From: Oscillospiraceae bacterium
GTDB lineage: Bacteria > Bacillota > Clostridia > Oscillospirales > Ruminococcaceae
Assembly: GCA_022766785.1 (NCBI GenBank)
Contig: JALEOL010000046.1
Coordinates: 1 to 37,878, forward strand
Reading direction: 5' to 3'
DNA: 37,878 bases
Position 1 is the first letter of the stretch; every line of letters begins with the position of its first letter. Below are positions 31,504-37,878 of this stretch, one piece after another. Both the position numbers and the translations under genes were made by a program. Under the pieces are notes generated by a model. The model searched no databases, was not told the origin of the DNA, and saw nothing but the letters and a program-made list of their open reading frames with translations.

Positions 31504-33051
31504 GTGAGGATAACAAATTCAACGCTGCTGCGTAACTACGACAGAAATCTCAAGCGGCTCTCTACCCAGAAGTACGCTTCAGAGAACAAGATATATACCG
31601 GCAGGCAGTACACCAGGGCGAGCCAGTCACCGTTAAAGGCGGCAAAGGCGCTCACCATAAGAAAGCAGCTCTGGCACACCGAGCAGTATCAGGAGAACCT
31701 CGAGGTGGCGGATAAGTTCTACACCGAGGCGGAGACCTCGCTGTTACAGGTGTCCGAGCAGCTGGCGTTGATCCGTGAGACGATAATCTACGCCTGCAAC
31801 TCCACCAAGGATAAGGCGACCGACCTGAATATCCTGGCGGAACAGATCGAGACCAAGGCGAAGGAAATGTGCTCCATCTTCAACACCAACAGCGCGGAGC
31901 GTGCTATCTTCGGCGGAGAGAGCAACAGCGACGAGCCGTTCACGCTGGAATACGACGAGAACGGAAAGGCGACCACGGTGCTTTATCACGGCGTGCCGGT
32001 GAACGCTTATGACAGCTGCACCGACTTCCCGTACTCCAACGAGGTGTATATAGATATCGGCATCGGAATGGTCATCAACGACAACCAGGAGGTAGACCCT
32101 CAGTCGGTGCTCAAGGTGTCCTTTAACGGCGCGGACGTTACCGGCTGCGGATTTGAGGACAGCGGAAAGACGCTGACCACCCTCCGCCCCGAGAGCCTTA
32201 AAAGCGGCGAGACGGACAGCAATACCGTGAGGATAACCGCCAGCGGAAAGACCGTCACGGTGACATTTAACGGCAACAAGACCGAGGATATCCAGACCGC
32301 GATAACCAACGTGTTCAACAATGCCGGAGTGACCGACCCGAACAAGATACCCACGATAAACTCCAAGGGCGAGCTTACCATGGGAGACGGCACCGAGGCT
32401 TATGTCTCCGAGATCCCCTCTATCAATATCGACAAGCTGAATAACGGTCAGAATTACACCGTTGACATTTACGCCAGCGGCACAAAAAAGACCATAACCT
32501 TTACCGCAGGCGCCGATACCGCTGCCACCGCGGCGAATATCCAGGCGAAGCTGGACGAGGCGTTCAAGTATGAAAAGCACACGCCTACCATTGACGAGAG
32601 CGGTAATCTGAAGGTGGAGTACCTCAACTCAAAGGGCGAGACGGTCTCCGGGCAGGTCTACATCGTGAAGAGCGATACGGGCACACAGCCGGATTTCAAG
32701 AACGGCGACACCTATTCCAACAACTATATCCAGGTGACGCTGGACGCGGCTGCGGCGCTGCGCAGAGGAGATATCAGTTATGCCAACGCGTGCATTGACA
32801 GGATAGTGACTTCCTCGGAGAACCTGCTGGTGGAGATCGCAGACCTGGGTAACGCGGAGGAATACATAGAGTTCAACCAGAACCGCTATGATACGAGAAC
32901 GCTCAATCTCCAGGAACGCCAGAAAAGCCTGGAGGCGACAGACCTGGAGAGCGAGATCACGCTGATGAAGACCTACGAGGCGCTTTACAACGCGTGTCTC
33001 CAGATGTCCAGCAGTATAGTCCCGAACAGCATATTCAATTACATCAATTGA
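31504..33051 (+). CDS. flgL: Flagellar hook-associated protein 3
   Basis: FlgL sits between FlgK and the filament. At 515 residues it is much longer than the roughly 300 of B. subtilis. The N-terminus MRITNSTLLRNYDRNLKRLS is typical, with KIYTGRQYTRASQSPLKAAKAL after it, and the C-terminus has RQKSLEATDLESEITLMKTYEALYNACLQMSS, the flagellin-like helix. The extra length is a central insertion, about 170-420, with two repeated strand-rich segments (NTVRITASGKTVTVTF and YTVDIYASGTKKTITF). The start is GTG with AAGGAGG upstream, 13 bp after flgK. Confidence 0.94.
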   Translation: MRITNSTLLRNYDRNLKRLSTQKYASENKIYTGRQYTRASQSPLKAAKALTIRKQLWHTEQYQENLEVADKFYTEAETSLLQVSEQLALIRETIIYACNSTKDKATDLNILAEQIETKAKEMCSIFNTNSAERAIFGGESNSDEPFTLEYDENGKATTVLYHGVPVNAYDSCTDFPYSNEVYIDIGIGMVINDNQEVDPQSVLKVSFNGADVTGCGFEDSGKTLTTLRPESLKSGETDSNTVRITASGKTVTVTFNGNKTEDIQTAITNVFNNAGVTDPNKIPTINSKGELTMGDGTEAYVSEIPSINIDKLNNGQNYTVDIYASGTKKTITFTAGADTAATAANIQAKLDEAFKYEKHTPTIDESGNLKVEYLNSKGETVSGQVYIVKSDTGTQPDFKNGDTYSNNYIQVTLDAAAALRRGDISYANACIDRIVTSSENLLVEIADLGNAEEYIEFNQNRYDTRTLNLQERQKSLEATDLESEITLMKTYEALYNACLQMSSSIVPNSIFNYIN

Positions 33052-33136
33052 CAACGATGCGCTTCCGGGTGACCGGTAAGGCAGGGAAGCCGGCGCAGGA
33101 CAAATACGACAAACAGACAACCAGGAGGTGTTGGAA

Positions 33137-33763
33137 GTGGACGGCAATCTTTTACAGATAACCACGATCCCGATATCCATCGAGATCAAGGTCACAAATG
33201 CAAAGTATGAGTATCCCGACGCTGTGGAAAGGCAGCCCAAGGTGAATATCACCAATACCCAGGGCGGCTATGTTATGAAGGCTGACCCCATAAAGGTGAA
33301 TATCGACACCTATGAGGCGCGCAAGAGCCTGGGATACGGGCACATGAATGACGGCGATATGATGGCGCAGAAAGCGCAGGAGGGATTTTCCCTCGCATTC
33401 CAGGGCACGGCAAGAGTCGCGTCTGAGGGCAATCAGCTTGCGAGAGGAATGTCCGCTTCGGAAATTGCGATCCAAAACGCCAGAGCCGGTGCAACTGTAG
33501 AAACTATCATGGAGTTCCTGCCGAAGGAGGGCGCTGATATCACCTTTGACGGCGGAACGCTCAGCATTGACTACCAGATGGGGGATCAGGAAATCGACTG
33601 GGATACCATGTCCCAGATGCCGATGGAGTTCATTCCGGGCAGCGTTGAGCTTATCGTCAGGGACAGACCCAGGGTGGAGATAGAGTACCTCGGCGGGCCT
33701 ATCTACTTCCCCAGGAGCGCAGACCCCGACTACAAGCCTCCGGTGCTTGACGTCAAGGGCTGA
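33137..33763 (+). CDS. YviE-like (DUF6470-type) flagellar-operon protein
   Basis: The 208-residue protein begins VDGNLLQITTIPISIEIKVTNAKYEY, the pattern of the small B. subtilis YviE family found between flgL and fliW; its position here is the same. The C-terminal third is strand-rich and ends near EYLGGPIYFPRSADPDY. No signal or membrane helix is seen. GTG 33137 is chosen because AGGAGG (33123-33128) lies 8 bp upstream. Its function is not known; the conserved place next to fliW-csrA points to flagellar assembly or its control. A long inverted repeat follows the stop. Confidence 0.8.
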   Translation: MDGNLLQITTIPISIEIKVTNAKYEYPDAVERQPKVNITNTQGGYVMKADPIKVNIDTYEARKSLGYGHMNDGDMMAQKAQEGFSLAFQGTARVASEGNQLARGMSASEIAIQNARAGATVETIMEFLPKEGADITFDGGTLSIDYQMGDQEIDWDTMSQMPMEFIPGSVELIVRDRPRVEIEYLGGPIYFPRSADPDYKPPVLDVKG

Positions 33764-33765
33764 TA

Positions 33766-33877
33766 AGAAGTTGTGCCCATAGGAAATATATATACGGGTT
33801 TTCGAGCGTGATTTTGTTGCAGACAAGGCAAAAAACCGCCGAAAAGACGTATGTTTACGCTTATGAAAACAACTTCT
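33766..33877. repeat. Long imperfect inverted repeat between yviE-like gene and fliW
   Basis: AGAAGTTGT (33766-33774) and ACAACTTCT (33869-33877) are perfect ends of a larger imperfect palindrome; further matches are CATA / TATG and TTTTCG / CGAAAA. Arms are about 39 nt around a loop of about 35 nt. It starts 3 bp after a stop codon and lies inside the flagellar operon. It could be a MITE-like insertion that is transcribed into a hairpin in the mRNA. Confidence 0.6.
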
Positions 33878-33885
33878 AATTTCTG

Positions 33886-33907
33886 AAAGGAGCGGCGGAT
33901 AACGCCG
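33886..33907 (+). promoter_or_regulatory. Structured ribosome-binding region of fliW with GGA motifs
   Basis: AAAGGAG (33886-33892) is followed at once by a 5-bp hairpin, CGGCG / CGCCG with loop GATAA (33893-33907), then 8 nt to the ATG. The linear distance is too great for a usual ribosome-binding site, but folding the hairpin would bring it to about 8 nt. Three GGA cores (in AAAGGAG, at the hairpin apex, and in CCGGAA) resemble CsrA target motifs. CsrA is encoded 430 bp downstream. Confidence 0.4.
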
Positions 33908-33915
33908 GAACGCCT

Positions 33916-34344
33916 ATGAAGATAATTACCAGAGATTTCGGTGAGCAGGAGATAGATGAGAGCAGGATCATCACTTTCCCGGAGGGGATAATCGGGTTCG
34001 AGGACAAGAAGCAGTACGCGCTGCTAAGCCCCCTGGGCGATGAGAAGTTCCCCATGTGGCTGCAGGCGGTGGACTCAAAGGAGCCGTGCTTCGTGGTGTA
34101 TGACCCCATGGAGATATACAGCGACTATAAGTTCGCCATTTCCGATGAGGAGCAGCAGACGCTGGGCATCGATGAAAGCTCCCCCTATCGCTGCCTTGCC
34201 GTGGCGATAGTCCCGGAGGATTACCGCAAGACCACGATCAACCTGCGCTGTCCTATCGTTGTGAATACCAGGGATCGCGTTGCGGCTCAGGTCATTCTGA
34301 CGGAGCATTACGAGTTCAAGGCTCCGGTCTATGAGGAGGGCTGA
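33916..34344 (+). CDS. fliW: Flagellar assembly factor FliW
   Basis: FliW binds both flagellin and CsrA; when flagellin is scarce it captures CsrA and so relieves repression of flagellin translation. The 142-residue protein shows the family start [29 protein letters not shown] and the conserved [26 protein letters not shown]. The length is normal. Its ribosome-binding region is unusual (see the feature at 33886). csrA starts 2 bp after its stop, the classic fliW-csrA pair. Confidence 0.97.
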   Translation: MKIITRDFGEQEIDESRIITFPEGIIGFEDKKQYALLSPLGDEKFPMWLQAVDSKEPCFVVYDPMEIYSDYKFAISDEEQQTLGIDESSPYRCLAVAIVPEDYRKTTINLRCPIVVNTRDRVAAQVILTEHYEFKAPVYEEG

Positions 34345-34346
34345 GC

Positions 34347-34580
34347 ATGCTTGTTGTTACCAGAAAGACAGACGAGAGCCTGATAATTTCCGACAATATC
34401 GAGATCACTGTCCTCGAAATAGGAAAGGACAAGGTAAAAATAGGCGTAAACGCCCCCAAGGAAGTTAAAGTCATACGCAGTGAGCTGAAGGACGCGCGTC
34501 AGACCAACGAGCAGGCCGCGCACTCCTCCGGCAGCGCTATTGCGGAGCTGTTAAGGCAGCATAAACAGGAGGAGAATTGA
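34347..34580 (+). CDS. csrA: Carbon storage regulator CsrA
   Basis: CsrA is a small RNA-binding dimer that represses translation by binding GGA motifs; in flagellated Firmicutes its main target is flagellin mRNA. The 77-residue protein begins [44 protein letters not shown], with conserved strands and the RNA-binding Arg. A Ser/Gln/His-rich tail (50-77) is longer than in short CsrAs. GAGGAGG lies before the ATG, 2 bp after fliW. In B. subtilis hag (flagellin) follows; here fliD does. Confidence 0.97.
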   Translation: MLVVTRKTDESLIISDNIEITVLEIGKDKVKIGVNAPKEVKVIRSELKDARQTNEQAAHSSGSAIAELLRQHKQEEN

Positions 34581-34581
34581 C

Positions 34582-36993
34582 ATGTCAGACAATATGAGGA
34601 TAAGCGGCATCAACTCGGGTTTTGATACCGAATCCATGATACAGCAGCTGATGTCCAGCTATCAGACAAAGATCGACAAGCAGAACCGGAAGCTCCAGAA
34701 GCTCAGCTGGCAGCAGACCGCTTATCAGGATATCACGACAAAGATCACTGATTTCAAGAACAAATACTTTGACGTGCTCAAGCGTGATACATACCTGATG
34801 AGCACTTCTACTTTCAATAAGTTCACATCGTCAGTGACCGCGACCAACGGCGCTGATACTACCGGGCTTTCTGTAAGCACCACCAGCAATTCCCTTGCCG
34901 GCAGCTATAAGGTCATGCTTTCGCAGAAAGCAGCGGCAGCAAAGTCCCAGGGCAACACCATCACAATGGAGAAGTTTGCTCTGGATCTCGACAAGGCTGT
35001 TTCCGCAGGCGGCAAGGAGATCACCCACGAGGACGGCAGCAAATCAAGACAGTTCGAGCTTGCTCTGGACGTAAAGGTCGGCAGCGTTTCCAAGACCATA
35101 AATTTCAGCGTTGACGCAGCTCTGGACGCTAACGGCGATATTGCGGACTCCGACGCGCTGAAACAGGATCTGGTTGACGCGCTCAACACAAAGCTCCAGG
35201 AGGGCTTCGGGTATTCCGGAAAGACGGGAAGCGGCGCTGCCGGCGCTGTTGACGTAAGCGGCAACGAGTGGTTCTTACAGGCGGAGCTGGGCGCTGACGG
35301 CAAGGTGGGCTTCAAGGTAGGCGGAAACGCTTCCGTGAGCATAACCGAGAACAAGGGCAACTTCGGTCTGGCGCAGGCTTCCTCCAAGGTTGCCGTGTCC
35401 ACGGGCAGCGTTGTCACCGGTACAAACACCTTTGCGGTGGATATCGGCGGAAATTCCGTCAATGTCAGCTTCGAGGGCGTTTCTGCGACATATTACGACA
35501 GCAAGGACTCCGCAGGAAACGAGAGTATCCTTCAGGAATTCAACGAGCTGAAAGCTGCGGCTTACCGCAAGGACAAGGGGCTTTCCGCAGGCGCCACCGT
35601 TACCCAGGCGCAGCTGGACAGCTATACATATTCCACCGAGCAGGCGGCAAAGGACAGGAACGCCATTTCCATGAAAGCGGCGCTCAAAAAAGCACTGCCG
35701 GATTACAGCTTCACGCTGGACGGCTCCTACCTCACCGCTAAGGACAAGGACGGTAATGATGTTGATTTCGCCATTACCGCTGTTGAGGGCGGTACGCTGG
35801 GTATTGCCAAGGCGTCTGCTTCCAACAAGGCTTCCGCCGGTACGAAGCTGTCTGCGATAGGATTTGAGCCGGATTCCGAGGGGAAATATTCCCTTACCAT
35901 AAATGGCACGGAAATAACCGTTGACAAGGACGCAACTGTCGCAACGCTCATGAATGCGGTGAACAAGTCTGACGCTGGCGTTACCATGACCTTCTCCACC
36001 CTTACGAACAGCTTTTCTGTTGAAGCCAGGGAGATGGGCGGTGCAGGAAAGGTGGATATAGCTTCCGGCGATCTTGCGAAAGGACTTGGCATTGCGGACG
36101 ACAGCGGCACCGTGGGATTTACCGCCGGTCAGAATGCAATATTCGAGATAAACGGCGAGGAGATCTACCTTAACGACAACACCTACACGCTGGACGGCAC
36201 GACTTTCACCTTCAACGATAACATGGAGGTCGGTGAGACCTACACCGCCACTGTAACCAAGGACGCCGGCACCGTTAAGGATACCATAAAGCAGTTCGTT
36301 GAGGACTACAACAAGCTCATTGACGATGTATACGGGTATATCGGAAAGGCTCCCGCGAAAGACGACAACGGCGACGCTTACGAACCGCTGACCGATGAAG
36401 AACGCGAGGAAATGAGTGAAGACGAGATCGAGAAGTGGGAGGAAAAGGCGAAGCAGGGCGTTATCTATAACGATTCCACTGTATCGGGCATTATGAGCCA
36501 GATGCGCAGCGTCCTCTATAACAGCGTAACGCTTGATGACGGCAGCAAGTTCGGAATCTATAACATGGGCATAAAGACCTCGAGTGACTGGTCGGATCAC
36601 GGAAAGCTGGAGATAGATGAGGACGCTCTCGACAAGGCATTTGAGAACAATCAGGACGCTATCGTAAAGCTCTTCACCGACAGCGAGACAGGCATTATGT
36701 CCAAGCTCAACACGGTGATGGACAACGCCGTAAAAAGCAGCGGCAAGGCTGAGAACCGCGGCACACTGGTTCGCAAGGCAGGAAAGGCAAACAGCTCCGT
36801 TACCACCGACAGCTCCATTTACAAGGAGATGCAGCGTGTTCAGCAGCGTCTGAGCGATCTCCAGAGCAGATATGCCGACAAGGAAGAGTACTGGTGGAAG
36901 ATATTCACCAACATGGAGTCCGCGCTTTCTGACCTGAACAGCCAGACAAGTTACATTTCGTCCTATTTCGGCAGCTCCGGTAATTACCAGTGA
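34582..36993 (+). CDS. fliD: Flagellar filament cap protein
   Basis: FliD caps the filament and folds incoming flagellin. The 803-residue length is large (about 500 in B. subtilis). The N-terminal GINSGFDTESMIQQLMSSYQTKIDKQNRKLQKLSWQ is the family signature. The middle (about 80-550) is a repeated, Ala/Lys/Asp-rich surface region with strands. The FliD C-terminal domain begins near KQFVEDYNKLIDDVYGYIG and ends with a coiled coil and LNSQTSYISSYFG. AGGAGGAG precedes the ATG, immediately after the csrA stop. The central region probably carries the strain-variable antigen. Confidence 0.95.
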   Translation: MSDNMRISGINSGFDTESMIQQLMSSYQTKIDKQNRKLQKLSWQQTAYQDITTKITDFKNKYFDVLKRDTYLMSTSTFNKFTSSVTATNGADTTGLSVSTTSNSLAGSYKVMLSQKAAAAKSQGNTITMEKFALDLDKAVSAGGKEITHEDGSKSRQFELALDVKVGSVSKTINFSVDAALDANGDIADSDALKQDLVDALNTKLQEGFGYSGKTGSGAAGAVDVSGNEWFLQAELGADGKVGFKVGGNASVSITENKGNFGLAQASSKVAVSTGSVVTGTNTFAVDIGGNSVNVSFEGVSATYYDSKDSAGNESILQEFNELKAAAYRKDKGLSAGATVTQAQLDSYTYSTEQAAKDRNAISMKAALKKALPDYSFTLDGSYLTAKDKDGNDVDFAITAVEGGTLGIAKASASNKASAGTKLSAIGFEPDSEGKYSLTINGTEITVDKDATVATLMNAVNKSDAGVTMTFSTLTNSFSVEAREMGGAGKVDIASGDLAKGLGIADDSGTVGFTAGQNAIFEINGEEIYLNDNTYTLDGTTFTFNDNMEVGETYTATVTKDAGTVKDTIKQFVEDYNKLIDDVYGYIGKAPAKDDNGDAYEPLTDEEREEMSEDEIEKWEEKAKQGVIYNDSTVSGIMSQMRSVLYNSVTLDDGSKFGIYNMGIKTSSDWSDHGKLEIDEDALDKAFENNQDAIVKLFTDSETGIMSKLNTVMDNAVKSSGKAENRGTLVRKAGKANSSVTTDSSIYKEMQRVQQRLSDLQSRYADKEEYWWKIFTNMESALSDLNSQTSYISSYFGSSGNYQ

Positions 36994-37055
36994 TATTGAC
37001 GGCGGAGAGCCGGCAGAGCTTTCCGCCTGAATAAATGAAAACAGAGGGCAATAAT

Positions 37056-37466
37056 ATGGCAAATCCCTATTCAGCATACAAGAAGCAGTCCGTTTCCACA
37101 ATGACCCCGGTCGAGGTAGTTATCAAGCTCTACAGCGAAACAGAGCGGCAGCTTGCGATCGGCGTGAACTCTATCCGCACAAAGGATATCCGCAAGGCGC
37201 ACGAGTCGCTGATGAAAGCGCAGGAGCTTCTGGGCGCGCTCCGCGGCTCGCTGGATATGAGCGTCCCGGTGTCGAAAAACCTCGATCAGCTGTACGAATT
37301 CTTCCAGAGGACAGCGGAGAAAGCTAACATCAAGAAGGACGAGGAGACCGCCGCCCAGGTGGAGAAGATCATTCCCATGGTGGGCGAATTGAGAGACGCT
37401 TTCACCCAGATAAGCCAGATGACCAAGGAGGAGATCGAGGCGCAGGAGAAGGCGAACAAGAAGTAA
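37056..37466 (+). CDS. fliS: Flagellar export chaperone FliS
   Basis: FliS chaperones flagellin in the cytoplasm. The family start NPYSAYKKQSVSTMTPVEVVIKLY is clear, followed by helices with KAHESLMKAQELLGALRGSLDMSVPVSKNLDQLYEFF. I start at ATG 37056 because AGAGGG (37043-37048) lies 7 bp upstream and MANPYSAY fits the family. An ATG 21 bp earlier lacks a site. That gives 136 residues. It sits between fliD and a FliT-like gene as in other Firmicutes. Confidence 0.95.
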   Translation: MANPYSAYKKQSVSTMTPVEVVIKLYSETERQLAIGVNSIRTKDIRKAHESLMKAQELLGALRGSLDMSVPVSKNLDQLYEFFQRTAEKANIKKDEETAAQVEKIIPMVGELRDAFTQISQMTKEEIEAQEKANKK

Positions 37467-37483
37467 GCTAGGAGGTGTTATTT

Positions 37484-37878
37484 ATGGCTGTGACAAGAGG
37501 CTGCGAGGGCGTGATCACGCTGATGACGCAGATCTACGAGGTGCTGCAGGAATATGAAAAGCAGACGGATGCCATGAGTAACGCGGATCTTGAGGTGCTT
37601 CAGCAGGCTCTGTTCGCGCGAAATGAGCTTATCGCGAAGCTGGAGGATCTGAAGCAGCAGGTGGAGGGCGTGATAGCCCTTGAGATGAGCGAGGAGCGGC
37701 AGCTGCTGCTTGACCTGGTTCACGGCTGCTATGTGAATATGCCGCTGGACGAGCAGCACAAGGAGCTTCAGCTTATCCAGAAGAACATCACCGTGATAAA
37801 GCAGCGTATCGTTGACAAGGACAGGGTGATCTCCGGTCAGTTCAAGAGCCAGCACATGGACTCAAGACGGGAGCTGGA
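37484..37878 (+). CDS. FliT-like flagellar chaperone candidate, cut by the window edge
   Basis: An open frame starts at ATG 37484, with GGAGGTG just upstream and 18 bp after fliS, and runs beyond the window. The 131 visible residues are charged and helical (LMTQIYEVLQEYEKQTDAMSN, LFARNELIAKLEDLKQQV, LIQKNITVIKQRIVDKDRVI), with long coiled-coil potential and no signal or membrane segment. Its place after fliS matches fliT in B. subtilis, and the general look suits a small flagellar chaperone. I do not see a decisive motif, so the name is withheld. The end is unseen. Confidence 0.6.
   Translation, partial: MAVTRGCEGVITLMTQIYEVLQEYEKQTDAMSNADLEVLQQALFARNELIAKLEDLKQQVEGVIALEMSEERQLLLDLVHGCYVNMPLDEQHKELQLIQKNITVIKQRIVDKDRVISGQFKSQHMDSRREL

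Noticed and set aside
35275..37101. 608-residue open frame antisense to fliD and fliS
   Set aside because: No ribosome-binding site or family resemblance; the sense genes are unmistakable.

Overview
The window looks like a chromosomal segment from an anaerobic, Gram-positive-type member of the Clostridia, most plausibly a Ruminococcus/Oscillospiraceae relative. Supporting signs are strong Shine-Dalgarno sites, sigma-A promoters with 17-bp spacers, a zinc-type S18, RNase Y, a B. subtilis-like flgM-flgN-flgK-flgL-yviE-fliW-csrA gene order, and pilus genes with no outer-membrane secretin. Species cannot be named from sequence alone.

Layout. (1) 1-525 is the right end of an integrated element. 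It holds the tail of an unknown gene, paired 10-bp direct repeats, and the 3' half of a tRNA-Trp gene acting as attachment site. (2) 526-1247 is gene-poor, with a strong promoter and a long leader before rny. (3) 2906-6598 carries a putative sensory [FeFe]-hydrogenase fused to a chemotaxis-type signalling domain, an overlapping TetR-family regulator, and a rhodanese-TtcA-like fusion. (4) 6667-10572 holds a membrane HD-GYP protein (minus strand), pyrE, a CofE-like protein, a FliD-C-like orphan and a very small Cys-rich lipoprotein. (5) 10583-10828 is a palindromic element flanked by duplicated terminator hairpins. (6) 10869-11951 (minus strand) is the rpsF-ssb-rpsR operon. (7) 12254-13309 is an ADP-ribosylglycohydrolase.

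(8) 13616-28686 is a type IV pilus locus: pilC, a natural pilM-pilN fusion, pilO, a 759-aa exported protein, two pseudopilins, prepilin peptidase (minus strand), pilB, pilT, a pilin-like protein, the probable major pilin with its own promoter, and another pilin-like protein. PilB and PilT power extension and retraction, PilC and PilMN/PilO form the inner-membrane platform, and PilD processes the prepilins.

(9) 28705-28922 is a second palindromic element built like the one at 10.6 kb. (10) 28962-37878 is a late flagellar operon behind a textbook sigma-28 promoter: flgM, flgN, flgK, flgL, yviE-like, fliW, csrA, fliD, fliS and a truncated flagellar-chaperone-like gene. FlgM would restrain the sigma factor that transcribes it, FlgN and FliS would chaperone export substrates, and FliW-CsrA would provide post-transcriptional control. 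No flagellin gene lies between csrA and fliD.

The observations most worth following are the two GTCGAAAAA...TTTTTCGAC elements with paired terminators, the hydrogenase-chemoreceptor fusion, the PilM-PilN fusion that keeps PilN's INLL motif, the enlarged prepilin peptidase, and the tRNA-Trp attachment site with a second set of integrase-like repeats outside it.
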